A program made the position numbers and the translations under genes. From assembly GCF_039645995.1 (NCBI RefSeq), contig NZ_CP147920.1:2418001-2482000 (forward strand): a stretch of 64,000 nucleotides of DNA. Reading direction: 5' to 3'. Shown here piece by piece: positions 1-8,743 of this stretch; position 1 is the stretch's first letter, and the number at the start of each line of letters is the position of its first letter. Below the pieces are notes generated by a model. The model was given only the letters and a program-made list of their open reading frames with translations, was not told the DNA's origin and did no database searches. Source of the DNA: Sulfurimonas sp. HSL3-1 (lineage in GTDB: Bacteria > Campylobacterota > Campylobacteria > Campylobacterales > Sulfurimonadaceae).

Positions 1-954
1 CTGCCGGAGAAGGGCCTCGTCGTCCCCGGTGACGTCATCATCGGCGCCGACAGCCACACCTGTACCCACGGCGCACTGGGCGCTTTCTCCACCGGTATGG
101 GCTCCACCGACCTCGCCTTCGCCATGGTCACCGGCGGCAACTGGTTCAAAGTGCCCGAAAGCATCAAAGTCGTACTCTCCGGAAAACCGGGGCCCTTCAC
201 GACCGGCAAGGACATCATCCTCGAAGTGATCCGCATGATCGGGGTCGACGGCGCGCTTTACCGCACCCTCGAGTTCACGGGTGACACGATCGCACACCTC
301 AGCATGGACGACCGGTTCAGCATGTGCAACATGGCGATCGAAGCGGGAGCCAAGAGCGGGATCGTCGCCGTCGACGAGATCACAGAAGCCTTCCTGGCCG
401 ACAAAACACTGGCGCGCCCGGCGAAGATCCACCACTCCGACCCTGATGCGACCTACGTCCAGGTGCTTGAGATCGACGTGGACAAGCTCGAACCGGTCAT
501 CGCCTACCCGTTCCTGCCCTCCAACGGCCACAGCCTGAGCGAGGCCGTCAGCGACCATATCAAGGTCGACCAGGCCTTTATCGGCAGCTGTACCAACGGC
601 CGCCTCAGCGACCTGCGCATCGCCGCGAAGATCCTGGAGGGCAAAAAGGTGCACGAGGACGTCCGCCTCATCGTCACCCCGGGTACGCAGCGCATCCTGC
701 GCGAAGCGACAAAACTGGGCTACATCGACATCATCGTCGATGCCGGCGGCGTCGTCTCGAACCCGACCTGCGGCGCCTGCCTCGGCGGATACATGGGGAT
801 CCTCGGTGACGAAGAGGTCGCCATCTCCACCACGAACCGCAACTTCGTCGGCCGCATGGGTTCACGCTCGTCCAAGGTCTACCTCGCCAACTCCGCCGTC
901 GCCGCCGCCTCGGCCATCACCGGCTACATCACCGACCCGGCAACGATCGACTAA
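1..954 (+). CDS. leuC: 3-isopropylmalate dehydratase large subunit, 5' truncated by the window edge
   Basis: The frame is open from base 1 and ends with TAA at 952-954, so 317 C-terminal residues are present. The protein is the aconitase-type [4Fe-4S] isomerase that converts 2-isopropylmalate to 3-isopropylmalate in leucine synthesis. Visible family signatures are [20 protein letters not shown] near the start of the fragment, [11 protein letters not shown] in the middle, and [14 protein letters not shown] near the C-terminus. The last one holds the two closely spaced cysteines that, with the SCTNG cysteine, bind the cluster. The N-terminal part lies outside the window. The next gene starts 9 bases after the stop. 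Confidence 0.95.
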   Translation: MPEKGLVVPGDVIIGADSHTCTHGALGAFSTGMGSTDLAFAMVTGGNWFKVPESIKVVLSGKPGPFTTGKDIILEVIRMIGVDGALYRTLEFTGDTIAHLSMDDRFSMCNMAIEAGAKSGIVAVDEITEAFLADKTLARPAKIHHSDPDATYVQVLEIDVDKLEPVIAYPFLPSNGHSLSEAVSDHIKVDQAFIGSCTNGRLSDLRIAAKILEGKKVHEDVRLIVTPGTQRILREATKLGYIDIIVDAGGVVSNPTCGACLGGYMGILGDEEVAISTTNRNFVGRMGSRSSKVYLANSAVAAASAITGYITDPATID

Positions 955-963
955 GCCGCACCC

Positions 964-1815
964 ATGTCCTGGAAGGCGATCGCGCTCGGTACGGTACTCG
1001 TCATCGTCATCGCCTGGAACGCGGCGGTCTATTTCGCCGACCGCCAGATCGCGGCCAAACGGTATGACGGTGTCTACGACAGCTGCCACAAGGTCTGGTC
1101 GTCCCGCGGACTCTACGACACCAAACAGGAGCGCAACTCCCTGACGGCCTTCCGCCGCGCCTTCGAAGCGGGTGCCCACGGCGTCGAAGTCGACTTCAGT
1201 TACGATGCGGACTCGGACCGCTTCATCATCGGACACGGCCACCCCCGCAAAGGTCCGGACGGTCGGACGGTCTACACGGAAAAAGAGGGGGGTCTCTTCA
1301 CCCTGGAGACCCTGTTCCGGGAACTGGGCGAAGAGCACGCCTTCTGGCTCGATTTCAAAAACCTCGACCACCTGAGCAGTGAGGAGACCCAAAAAGCGAT
1401 CCGCAGACTTGAGAGCATTGCCGTCAACAGCAACGTGCATGACCGTCTCTACATCGAAGGCTCCAACCCCCTGCGCCTCTCCTTGTATACCGACGCCGGT
1501 TTCAAAACGCTCCTCGGCACCTTCCCGCTTGCCGACAGCAACCCGGTCGCATCCATTGTCCTCAACGCCTACAAAATGATTTACGCCGTCTTCGACATCA
1601 CGGGAATCGCGATGAACTACGGCAGCGTCGACAAACCTATCTACGGGGAGAATACCCGCAAACAGCTCGGGATGATCCCGGCGTTCGTTTTTCATATTCC
1701 CGATGATCCGTCACTGCTGCAGGAGCTGGTACACAACAGCCATGTCCGCGTCATGCTCGTCGGCCGCGACATCAGCATCGACCGCTTTGCCGTCACCGCC
1801 TGCGGCCGGGAGTGA
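964..1815 (+). CDS. Membrane-anchored glycerophosphodiester phosphodiesterase-like protein
   Basis: 283 residues. Residues 5-25 are a hydrophobic segment (ALGTVLVIVIAWNAAVYF) that can act as signal anchor. The following region has the order of elements typical of the GDPD/PI-PLC-like TIM barrel: a His-x-x-x-Ser-x-Arg-Gly-like start (SCHKVWSSRG), NSLTAFRRAFEAGAHGVEVDF with the Glu/Asp pair, and IGHGH in place of the usual catalytic HD. The superfamily cleaves phosphodiesters of deacylated lipids or related substrates. The substrate cannot be read from the sequence, and the HD-to-HG change makes activity uncertain. The start codon is 9 bases after leuC, so co-transcription with leuC is likely. 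The stop overlaps an in-frame upstream GTG of mobA. Confidence 0.6.
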   Translation: MSWKAIALGTVLVIVIAWNAAVYFADRQIAAKRYDGVYDSCHKVWSSRGLYDTKQERNSLTAFRRAFEAGAHGVEVDFSYDADSDRFIIGHGHPRKGPDGRTVYTEKEGGLFTLETLFRELGEEHAFWLDFKNLDHLSSEETQKAIRRLESIAVNSNVHDRLYIEGSNPLRLSLYTDAGFKTLLGTFPLADSNPVASIVLNAYKMIYAVFDITGIAMNYGSVDKPIYGENTRKQLGMIPAFVFHIPDDPSLLQELVHNSHVRVMLVGRDISIDRFAVTACGRE

Positions 1816-1847
1816 CCGGCGGCCCGATCCACAGAAGGAGCGTCCCC

Positions 1848-2441
1848 ATGCCTGAAAACACTTTTCCCCTCCCCTGCGTTATCTTTGCCGGCGGAAAGAG
1901 CTCCCGGATGGGCCGCAACAAAGCCCTGCTCCCCTTTGACGGTTTCGACACCCTCGCCGCGTACCAGTACGCCCGGCTCTCTCCCCTCTTCGCGTCCGCC
2001 GTCCTCTCCGTCAAAACGACCAAAGGCTATCCGGAAGGACTCCCCTATCTCCCCGACGATCCGTCGTTGGCGGATGCCGCACCAACTGCAGGCTTTATCA
2101 CCGCGTTTCGGAGCCTGGATGCGGAGCGTATTTTCGCCCTCAGCGTCGACACCCCCTTCGTCGATGGTACTGTCATCCGAGCCCTGCTAGCGCGCGACAG
2201 CAGGGAGCTTGATGCCGTGATCGCCAGGACCGCGAGGGGCACGCACCCCCTCTGCGGCATCTACCACCGAAGCCTGCTGGCGCGTTTCGAGGCGATGGCC
2301 GCTTCCGGTGATCATAAACTGGGCAGGATGCTCTCGGAGAGCCGGGTCCGTTACGTCGATTTTGATGATGAGCAGCTTTTCAGCAATCTCAACCATCCGC
2401 ACGAATACGAAGCGGCATTGAAGACGCTGGATAAAAAGTAA
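1848..2441 (+). CDS. mobA: Molybdenum cofactor guanylyltransferase MobA
   Basis: 197 residues from the ATG at 1848, chosen because it is preceded by AAGGAG at 1835-1840; an in-frame GTG at 1812 lacks such a site. The N-terminal motif FAGGKSSRMGRNKALLPF is the nucleotide-binding signature of MobA-type transferases, followed by SVDTPFVD with the metal-binding aspartate and a C-terminal FSNLNHPHEYE motif. MobA attaches GMP to molybdopterin to make the MGD cofactor. With moaC downstream and the molybdoenzyme SoxC 4 kb away it fits a local molybdenum-cofactor theme, although the SoxC family itself uses the non-dinucleotide form. Confidence 0.88.
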   Translation: MPENTFPLPCVIFAGGKSSRMGRNKALLPFDGFDTLAAYQYARLSPLFASAVLSVKTTKGYPEGLPYLPDDPSLADAAPTAGFITAFRSLDAERIFALSVDTPFVDGTVIRALLARDSRELDAVIARTARGTHPLCGIYHRSLLARFEAMAASGDHKLGRMLSESRVRYVDFDDEQLFSNLNHPHEYEAALKTLDKK

Positions 2442-2751
2442 GTGTTGTCGGAGAAAAGGTGCCGCCAAAGGGCGGCGGAAGAGGAGAAACGTTGTTGTAT
2501 GATACATCAATCATGGGGCTTACCTATAGTAGGCGGCTATAGTGCCCAAAGTCGCGATGTTAGGCTTTGAAAACTTCGTCGGCAAAAGGCGTATCCTTGT
2601 TGCACATTCAAATCATAGAACAAATTATCCACAATTAATCCAATAGCATGATTAATTATTGAACAACACTCTGCTTATACTCTACTTTTCGCCATCAAGT
2701 TCCTTCTAATCGGCTTTACTATAAGATAGCGTTAAAAACGGGATACAATAT
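2442..2751. other. Intergenic region between mobA and moaC
   Basis: 310 bases without a convincing gene. A short GC hairpin (GCCGCC-AAAG-GGCGGC, 2461-2476) follows mobA and could help termination, but it has no U-run. The second half is AT-rich. It contains one TTATCCACA word (2625-2633, identical to the classical DnaA box) and a TATAAG hexamer at 2721-2726, about 25 bases before the moaC start, that could be a -10 element. No ribosome-binding site of normal strength precedes moaC. Confidence 0.5.
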
Positions 2752-3225
2752 ATGCAGCTGACCCATCTGGATGAAAAAGACCGGCCGAAGATGGTCGACG
2801 TCTCAGCCAAAGCGCCCACCGAACGCGTGGCCGTCGCCAGCGGTAAAATTACGATGAGCCCCGAAGCGTACAGCGCGATCGTCGAAGAGCGCACCAAGAA
2901 GGGCCCTGTGCTTCAAACGGCGGTCATCGCCGCGATCATGGGGACCAAGAAAACCTCGGACCTCATCCCGATGTGCCACCCCCTCAACCTCAGCGGGATC
3001 AACTGCGACGTAGAGGAGCTGCCGGAACTGCCGGGCTTCCGCCTCAGCGTCACCGCCAAACTGACGGGGCAGACGGGGGTGGAGATGGAGGCGCTGACCG
3101 GTGTCAGCATCGGCCTACTGACCATCTACGACATGGTCAAAGCCATCGATAAGGGGATGGTCATCTCCGACGTACAACTCGAAACGAAACGAGGAGGCAA
3201 AAGTGGTGAATATCAACGACATTGA
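2752..3225 (+). CDS. moaC: Cyclic pyranopterin monophosphate synthase MoaC
   Basis: 157 residues, the usual length. It catalyses the second half of the first step of molybdenum cofactor synthesis, making cPMP from the product of MoaA. Diagnostic stretches are [46 protein letters not shown] and [15 protein letters not shown], and the C-terminus has the conserved GGKSG. The last 23 bases overlap the start of the downstream DUF493 gene, so the two are translationally coupled. Confidence 0.95.
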   Translation: MQLTHLDEKDRPKMVDVSAKAPTERVAVASGKITMSPEAYSAIVEERTKKGPVLQTAVIAAIMGTKKTSDLIPMCHPLNLSGINCDVEELPELPGFRLSVTAKLTGQTGVEMEALTGVSIGLLTIYDMVKAIDKGMVISDVQLETKRGGKSGEYQRH

Positions 3226-3472
3226 GCAGAAGCTCGAACTAGAATACCCTTGTAACTGGTGTTATAAAGTCGTCGGCGAAGAGCGGGAGAAACTGGAAAA
3301 CGCCATCCGGGAGGTTATCGTGGAGCGCGAACACAAGATTGCCCACTCCAATACGAGCCGCACCGGAAAATATATCAGCCTGAATCTCGAACTGCTTGTG
3401 CATAACGAAGAGGACCGCCAATTCATCTACGATGCCCTCAAGGCGCACCAACACGTCAAAATGGTTTTATAG
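3203..3472 (+). CDS. DUF493 family protein (HP0495-like)
   Basis: 89 residues, a normal size for this small alpha/beta family found throughout the Campylobacterota and in gamma-proteobacteria (YbeD). Two consecutive GTG codons at 3203 and 3206 are the possible starts, with GAGGAGG at 3191-3197 as ribosome-binding site inside the end of moaC. Typical features are the N-terminal [11 protein letters not shown] stretch and the short C-terminal HQHVKMVL strand. The fold is ACT-like or ferredoxin-like; the biochemical role is unknown and nothing here adds to it. Confidence 0.75.
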   Translation: MVNINDIEQKLELEYPCNWCYKVVGEEREKLENAIREVIVEREHKIAHSNTSRTGKYISLNLELLVHNEEDRQFIYDALKAHQHVKMVL

Positions 3473-3481
3473 GAGGCTCCG

Positions 3482-4507
3482 ATGCTGGACCTGGAACAAC
3501 TGCAGCGCGATATCCGCAATCATTACAAGAACCAAGCACCGATGGAACTCGATGCTCGTATCGTTGACCTCATCGGCTATCTGGGAAGTGAATACGGCCT
3601 GAACGAGACCGACCTGACCCTCCCGGAGATCCGGCTCGTCGTCAACACGATCCTGGCCGAGCAGACGGCGGCCCTTCAAGAAGAGCTGGAGGCGCTGCTC
3701 GTACAGAGAGAACGCATTGAACGGCAGATCGAGCGCAAAAGCGAACGGATCCAGGATGAAAAACATCAGATCTTCAATACGCTGGAGGGTATCCTGGGCG
3801 ACGCCCCCAGTGACGCCCAGGCGAAGCTGCACCAGGTCAAACTCCAGTCCATCGACCTCTTCGACATGCTTGAGGAGGTGGTTGAGTCCGCGATCATCAC
3901 CACCCTCGAGAAAAACCACGACATCGAAGAGACGGTCGAGGAGATCTGCAAGGAGATTACCTATGTGACACTGGGGGAAGGCCCGTTGGAGACCGGACGC
4001 ATCCGTCTGGTCATCGGCAGCATTCTCCACAGTGCCGTCGAAGTAGGCGAAGCCACACCGAACCAGGCCGAAGCGATCCTGCTCGGGACCCTGCGGGGCG
4101 TACGCAGCGGCCTGATCAAGGCCATCCGCCGTCTGAAAAAGCAGCTCCTCTTTATGCCCGAGGAGCTCAAGCTGACGGCATCAATGCAGACGGAACTGCT
4201 CCGTACCGATGTGCTCTTCACACAGATCCTGCAGGATGAAGCGCTTCAGTGTACCCCTGAAAGCCGCGCCCTGCTGGAAAAACTCGCCAAAGAGATCCGT
4301 TTCGATCTTGAAGAACTTGTCGAAGTCTCCAAGGAGACCGTCGATCTGATGCGCAGCCAGCTCAGCCAGGCGCTTTCGCGCTCCCAGGTCCTCAACTCCA
4401 AAACCGCCGCCGAAGCCAAGCGCGTCGGTATCTCCGCCTGGCGCTCGGCCAAAACGGTGCTGGAGGGCGCCCTGCAGAACGCCAAAGGGAAGATCGACAA
4501 AAAATAG
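3482..4507 (+). CDS. Uncharacterised predicted coiled-coil protein
   Basis: 341 residues, start at ATG 3482 after AGGAGG at 3472-3477, 9 bases after the DUF493 gene. No signal peptide or membrane segment is visible. Residues about 60-100 (LAEQTAALQEELEALLVQRERIERQIERKSERIQDEK) form a strongly charged heptad-like coiled coil. Helical segments follow to the C-terminus, which ends in a basic GKIDKK tail. The composition (many Glu, Leu, Arg, no conserved catalytic-looking cluster) suggests a structural or scaffolding protein. I do not recognise a characterised family. It ends the mobA-moaC side of this block; a terminator-like hairpin follows at 4530. Confidence 0.6.
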   Translation: MLDLEQLQRDIRNHYKNQAPMELDARIVDLIGYLGSEYGLNETDLTLPEIRLVVNTILAEQTAALQEELEALLVQRERIERQIERKSERIQDEKHQIFNTLEGILGDAPSDAQAKLHQVKLQSIDLFDMLEEVVESAIITTLEKNHDIEETVEEICKEITYVTLGEGPLETGRIRLVIGSILHSAVEVGEATPNQAEAILLGTLRGVRSGLIKAIRRLKKQLLFMPEELKLTASMQTELLRTDVLFTQILQDEALQCTPESRALLEKLAKEIRFDLEELVEVSKETVDLMRSQLSQALSRSQVLNSKTAAEAKRVGISAWRSAKTVLEGALQNAKGKIDKK

Positions 4508-4529
4508 TGACTTCTTGAACCACCGTTCC

Positions 4530-4565
4530 CTGCACGCCGTATGTTGACAGCATCTGCGCGTGCAG
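4530..4565 (+). terminator. Terminator-like hairpin after the coiled-coil gene
   Basis: CTGCACGC (4530-4537) pairs perfectly with GCGTGCAG (4558-4565) around a 20-base loop and is followed by TTTCCTCCC. The U-run is poor, so this is a weak intrinsic terminator at best. Confidence 0.4.
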
Positions 4566-4681
4566 TTTCCTCCCATCAAATTCAACGAAAAAGTATTAGA
4601 TTCACCTCGGAGAAATACATTCCAATTGAAACAAACGAATACTTTCAAAAATTTAGAAAAAGCGAAGAATAAAAACTTATA

Positions 4682-5125
4682 ATGAGTGGCATGAAAAAGG
4701 TATTGATCATTGTATTGCTGGTTGTAATAGGGATTCAATTCATTCCGATGAATGTTCCCGCCGAGGTGCCGACAAAGGCTGAAGATGAACTAGAGGCACC
4801 TGAAGAGGTACTCGCCATTCTCAAACGTTCCTGTTTTGATTGTCACTCGAACCATACCACTTTCCCATGGTACAGCTCGGTTGCACCGGTTTCATGGTTT
4901 ACCAAGATGCATGTCAAAGAGGGTAGAGAGCATATGAACTTCTCGACATGGGCTAGTTATGATGATGAAAAGAAGGCAAAGTATCTTGATAAGATCCCCA
5001 AAGCGATCAAAAGCAAAATGCCGCTTCCAAGTTATCTGATCATGCACGCAGATGCCAAACTGAGTGAAGATGATAAAAAAGTACTCACGGATTGGGCATC
5101 CGAAGCTGCTTTTGATTTAGAATAA
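4682..5125 (+). CDS. Exported haem-binding domain protein (Haem_bd type)
   Basis: 147 residues. An N-terminal hydrophobic stretch (residues 5-20, KVLIIVLLVVIGIQFI) is a signal peptide or anchor. The mature part has the family pattern CFDCHSNHTTFPWYS followed by APVSWF and HVKEGREHMNFSTW. In it CxxCH can carry one c-type haem and the tryptophan-rich stretch is conserved in the Haem_bd (PF14376-like) family. A periplasmic one-haem electron carrier or sensor is likely. Start choice is uncertain: ATG 4682 or ATG 4691, neither with a strong ribosome-binding site. The gene is visibly more AT-rich than its neighbours and stands alone. Confidence 0.75.
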   Translation: MSGMKKVLIIVLLVVIGIQFIPMNVPAEVPTKAEDELEAPEEVLAILKRSCFDCHSNHTTFPWYSSVAPVSWFTKMHVKEGREHMNFSTWASYDDEKKAKYLDKIPKAIKSKMPLPSYLIMHADAKLSEDDKKVLTDWASEAAFDLE

Positions 5126-5401
5126 TCAAAATAGACTCGTCACGATTATGGCCCCCGCTTGCTTCCATCCTCTGTGATGGGAGCAGATCCTCACCCTTCT
5201 TTCCCTTCCTCTTAGCGCAACTGTTTTCGTCCTACGTTATCCTGATTGCAGCGAAGACGTTGCTCTACTCAATCGGACCGGCGAAGATCCGCCTGCGCGA
5301 TCAGCAGCCTCTGCGAAGCAGTGCAGGCGATCGATGGAGACACGGGAAAAAGGGCGAGTAATTCAACTCCCCCGTGTTACAATCGCGCCAAAGGAGTTGC
5401 A

Positions 5402-5620
5402 ATGCAGACCTTGCTCTTGCTCGTAGATGACACCTACGCCGACACACTGAAACAATCCCTTCCCGCCGACAAGGCCTGGGTACTGGATGCGCGCTACGAC
5501 GAGTTTCGCTGCCGCGTCCGTCTCGCACTTGACGGCTACCGCACTTCTCCCGATGCCGTTCAGATCTATCATGAAACCATCGAAGACATTGATACATGGC
5601 TTGCGGAGCAGCGATCATGA
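5402..5620 (+). CDS. Putative antitoxin of a ParE/RelE-type toxin-antitoxin pair
   Basis: 72 residues from ATG 5402, chosen because AAGGAG (5391-5396) lies 5 bases upstream and a TACAAT -10-like hexamer sits at 5378-5383. The frame is open further upstream but has no good start there. The protein is small and acidic (MQTLLLLVDDTYADTLKQ at the N-terminus, ending EDIDTWLAEQRS). Its identity rests mainly on position: its TGA overlaps the ATG of the toxin gene (ATGA at 5617-5620), the standard arrangement of such modules. Antitoxins of this kind bind the toxin and usually repress their own promoter. Confidence 0.6.
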   Translation: MQTLLLLVDDTYADTLKQSLPADKAWVLDARYDEFRCRVRLALDGYRTSPDAVQIYHETIEDIDTWLAEQRS

Positions 5621-5892
5621 GAGTTGTCGCCACCCCGTCCTTTGTCGAGCAGCTCAAAGCGCTCCTCTTGACGATCGCCGAGAGCAACCCCGAGGAGGCG
5701 AAACGCTTCAAGCTCTATCTCGACACCATCTTGCTCAACCTGCCGAGCAAAGCGCAGAAATACAAGCCGTCAATCTATTTCGATGATGCTGATGTGAAGG
5801 ATATTGAACATCAGGGATGTACTATTCCCTTTTATTATGATCACGCCGGAGCGGCCCTTGTGCTTTTGGGAATTATTGACAATCGTGTGTAA
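5617..5892 (+). CDS. ParE/RelE superfamily toxin
   Basis: 91 residues from ATG 5617, translationally coupled to the antitoxin by the ATGA overlap. The sequence shows the usual small-toxin layout: an N-terminal strand (MRVVATPSFVEQLKALL), two helices (ESNPEEAKRFKLYLDTILLNLP), then strands ending in a hydrophobic VLLGIIDNRV core strand. Members either cleave mRNA on the ribosome or poison gyrase. The catalytic type cannot be decided here. The flanking DNA is AT-rich, consistent with a mobile module. Confidence 0.68.
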   Translation: MRVVATPSFVEQLKALLLTIAESNPEEAKRFKLYLDTILLNLPSKAQKYKPSIYFDDADVKDIEHQGCTIPFYYDHAGAALVLLGIIDNRV

Positions 5893-6242
5893 ACTTAACA
5901 TTATTTAATTTTTTTGTATTAATAAGCAAAACGTCGCATTTTAAGCTAAACTTATTTAAATTTTACATATTCGTAATAATAATATTTTTAAGTCGTACAA
6001 TTACCGCCATTTTTGTTTCTTTTGGTAACGATATCCGGCGCTGCGGTTTCGTATTCACTCTTTATCGGCGTTTCGTATTGTATACTTACGTTTGATAAGA
6101 TCGTGATATTGGGTTCAGCACCTGTAAAGACAGCACATCAACAGCCGAATAACGAAATGTTGCCGGAAGTTGATGTGCTGTTTTGGTCTTATGACTATCG
6201 AAATAGTAAATAGTAAAGTTATTAATATAAAAGGGAGGAAGA
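5893..6242. other. AT-rich intergenic region upstream of the sox cluster
   Basis: 350 bases. The first 120 bases are almost pure A/T (5893-6010). A short frame at about 6013-6213 exists but has no credible start codon or ribosome-binding site. The one clear structure is the long inverted repeat at 6130-6181, described separately. The sox promoter is expected here, but no clean -35/-10 pair is visible; GGGAGGAAG (6232-6240) is the soxC ribosome-binding site. Confidence 0.5.
6130..6181. repeat. 13-bp perfect inverted repeat with 26-base loop upstream of soxC
   Basis: ACAGCACATCAAC at 6130-6142 is the exact reverse complement of GTTGATGTGCTGT at 6169-6181. If the sox transcript starts upstream, this forms a stable stem-loop about 60 bases before the soxC start codon. 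It could be a leader regulatory structure, the terminator of an upstream small transcript, or a remnant mobile-element end. The sequence alone does not decide. Confidence 0.7.
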
Positions 6243-7556
6243 ATGAGAAACGAACATTCTCAACACGATGCTGAAAACGTGTCGGCCGAAAGAAGAGACT
6301 TCTTCAAGAAAACCGCCGCACTCTCAGCCACGGCGATCGCCGGTGCCGGAATGCTCTCCGGTACACGTGCGATGGCCGAAGATGACCCGGTCATTATGAA
6401 TACACCGGACTGGGGTCACAAGATCGGTTACCCGGTCACTAAAAACCGCTACGGTATGCCTTCACCGTACGAGCACAACATCACCCGCCGCAACGCGAAA
6501 CTCCTTTCCTCAGGAAACTGGCAGGCATCCATCGCCATGTGTCCGATCCAGGACCTCAGCGGTATCATGACGCCGAACGGCCTCTTCTTCAGCCGCTGCC
6601 ACGGTGGTATCCCGACCATCAACCCGAGCGAATGGCGCCTGATGATCCACGGTCTTGTCGAAAAGCCGCTAGTTCTGACCCTTGATCAGCTCAAGCGCTA
6701 CCCGAACGTCAGCCGCGTTCACTTCGTCGAGTGTCCGGCAAACGGCGGTCCGGAATGGCGTGGACCGCAGTTCAACTCCATCCAGTTTGCGAAAGGGATG
6801 ATGAGTAATGCCGAGTGGACCGGCGTCTACCTCAAAGACATCCTCAAAGACCTCGGTCTCAAGCCGAGTGCAAAATGGATGCTAGCAGAGGGTATCGACA
6901 GCTCACACATGGGCCGTACGGTTCCTGTCGACAAGGTACTTGACGATGCTATGATCGTTTGGGGCCAGAACGGCGAAGCACTTCGCCCGGAGCAGGGCTA
7001 CCCTGTCCGTCTCCTCCTCCCGGGATGGGAAGGTAACCTTTGTGTCAAATGGCTCGGACGCCTCGAATTCGCCGCTGAACCGTTCTACGCGAAAGAAGAA
7101 ACAGCGAAATATACGGCACTCAAGCCGTCAGGAAAAGCGATCCAGCACTTCTATGCGAACGAAGTCAACTCTATCATTACCTCACCGTGCCCGGAAAAAC
7201 CGTGGACGGATCTGAAAGCCGGCGACATGGTCGAGATCGAAGGTCTCGCATGGAGCGGTATGGGTACGATCGACGGCGTCGACATCAGCTTCGACGGCGG
7301 AAACAACTGGGTAGAAGCAAACCTCAAGGGCCTCGTCCTTCCGAAGTCCTGGACACGCTTCAGCTTTATGTACAAATACGAAGGCAAGCCGCTTATCCTC
7401 GCCAGCCGTGCACGCGACGACGCAGGCTACATCCAGCCGACAATCGATCAAGAAACCGCAGTGATGGGTGTCGAATCCGTTTACCATAGAAACGGTATCG
7501 CCTCATGGGAAGTCACTGCAGAAGGGAAGGTAAACAATGTTCAAGTTCGATCGTAA
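6243..7556 (+). CDS. soxC: Sulfite dehydrogenase-like molybdopterin subunit SoxC
   Basis: 437 residues, normal for SoxC. A Tat signal sits at residues 18-45 (RRDFFKKTAALSATAIAGAGML), so the protein is exported folded with its cofactor. The molybdenum-binding cysteine is in FVECPANGG (around residue 165), followed by the sulfite-oxidase-family stretches WTGVYLKDILKDLGL, GYPVRLLLPGWEGNLCVKWL and a C-terminal dimerisation domain (GDMVEIEGLAWSGMGTIDGVDISFDGG). With SoxD it oxidises the sulfane sulfur bound to SoxYZ in periplasmic thiosulfate oxidation. Its last 20 bases overlap soxD. Confidence 0.95.
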   Translation: MRNEHSQHDAENVSAERRDFFKKTAALSATAIAGAGMLSGTRAMAEDDPVIMNTPDWGHKIGYPVTKNRYGMPSPYEHNITRRNAKLLSSGNWQASIAMCPIQDLSGIMTPNGLFFSRCHGGIPTINPSEWRLMIHGLVEKPLVLTLDQLKRYPNVSRVHFVECPANGGPEWRGPQFNSIQFAKGMMSNAEWTGVYLKDILKDLGLKPSAKWMLAEGIDSSHMGRTVPVDKVLDDAMIVWGQNGEALRPEQGYPVRLLLPGWEGNLCVKWLGRLEFAAEPFYAKEETAKYTALKPSGKAIQHFYANEVNSIITSPCPEKPWTDLKAGDMVEIEGLAWSGMGTIDGVDISFDGGNNWVEANLKGLVLPKSWTRFSFMYKYEGKPLILASRARDDAGYIQPTIDQETAVMGVESVYHRNGIASWEVTAEGKVNNVQVRS

Positions 7557-8721
7557 ATTTATTCTTGGTGCTTCCGCAGCGGCAGCGGTAGCCATGCTCG
7601 CTACCGGCTGTGTCGAAAGCGGCGACGCTGCGGCACCGTCTGCATCGAGTGCAGACAATGTCCTCACGTATGCAAACGGCAAGCGCGTCATTGACGGCGG
7701 TCGCTACTATGCAACCGTTAACGACAAAACCGGACCGTACTATGTGAACACTGCAGCAGAAAAAGGCGGTTACACCTACGGGCGTACACCGACAGCCAAC
7801 GAACTCGAAGCATGGAACACAACGGTAACACCGTGGCGTCTGCCGCCGAAAGGCGAAGGTACAGCCGAAGAGGGTGAAGCAGTTTACGAAGCCAAATGTG
7901 TCATGTGTCACGGCGACTTCGGTTCCGGCGGTGGCGGTTATCCGGCGCTCTCCAAAGGGAATGCATACGACAACATGGCCACACTGAAACACCAGCGTAC
8001 CGGTCCGGACATGGAAGGTCCGATCCGCGTCTTCGGTAACTACTGGCCGGAAGCGAGCACCCTGTGGTGGTACATCATGGAAGGTATGCCGCACCCGGAT
8101 ACACGCAGCCTGACTGAAGACGAAGTCTATGCACTCGTTGCCTATATCCTGAACCTCAACGAGATGGAGATCGACGGCGAAGAGGTTGATTACGAATATG
8201 TCCTCGACCAGGAGAAATTCGCGAAGATCGTTATGCCGAACAAAGACGGTTTCGAACCGGTCATCGACGGTGCAAACGGTCTTGAGAACGTCCGTGCTTA
8301 TTTCGCGGATCCTGCAAATTTCGGTGCGCAGAAAATCGCTTCTGCCGACGAGCGTTGTATGAGCAACTGTCAGAAAGAGACTGCGAAAGTCGTAGGAATC
8401 TCTATCGAGCAGAAAGAGTTCCTTCCGCCGCTTTCTGAAGTCCGTGACCTCCCGAAGGTCGAGAACACGAGCGGTGTAGACCTCGAAGCGAAGAATACCT
8501 ATGAATCCAGCTGTGCCGTTTGCCACGGTGCTGCGGGCATGGGTGCTCCGGTGGTCGGCGACAAGAAGGCGTGGGACGCTGTTGTCGGCAAGGGTATGGA
8601 CAAGGTCTATGCCCGCGCCATCAACGGTACCGACATGGGTATGCCTCCGAAGGGGGGCACAGACCTGTCTGACGACAAACTCAAGGCGGTGGTTGATTAC
8701 ATGATCAGCCAGAGCAAATAA
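7537..8721 (+). CDS. soxD: Dihaem cytochrome c subunit SoxD
   Basis: 394 residues. The N-terminus is a lipoprotein-type signal with lipobox LATGC (Cys about residue 25). Two c-type haem sites are visible: CVMCH in the first cytochrome domain and CAVCH in the C-terminal domain, each followed by a plausible distal Met segment (EGMPHPDT; GMPPKGG). An additional non-haem pair CMSNC lies between the domains. The partner of SoxC, it accepts electrons during sulfane-sulfur oxidation and passes them to cytochrome oxidases. It overlaps soxC and is followed 22 bases later by soxY. Confidence 0.92.
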   Translation: MFKFDRKFILGASAAAAVAMLATGCVESGDAAAPSASSADNVLTYANGKRVIDGGRYYATVNDKTGPYYVNTAAEKGGYTYGRTPTANELEAWNTTVTPWRLPPKGEGTAEEGEAVYEAKCVMCHGDFGSGGGGYPALSKGNAYDNMATLKHQRTGPDMEGPIRVFGNYWPEASTLWWYIMEGMPHPDTRSLTEDEVYALVAYILNLNEMEIDGEEVDYEYVLDQEKFAKIVMPNKDGFEPVIDGANGLENVRAYFADPANFGAQKIASADERCMSNCQKETAKVVGISIEQKEFLPPLSEVRDLPKVENTSGVDLEAKNTYESSCAVCHGAAGMGAPVVGDKKAWDAVVGKGMDKVYARAINGTDMGMPPKGGTDLSDDKLKAVVDYMISQSK

Positions 8722-8743
8722 ATCTCAACCAAAGGATAAACAT

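Noticed and set aside
2625-2633. Single TTATCCACA DnaA box
   Set aside because: One isolated box in AT-rich DNA is expected by chance and there is no origin-like context.
2442-2751. Possible molybdenum-cofactor riboswitch before moaC
   Set aside because: The spacer is long enough, but I could not match the conserved Moco motif by eye. An Infernal search with the Moco model would decide.
6013-6213. Plus-strand frame of 66 codons between the toxin and soxC
   Set aside because: No credible start codon or ribosome-binding site, and it runs through the inverted repeat at 6130-6181, which constrains the sequence for another reason.
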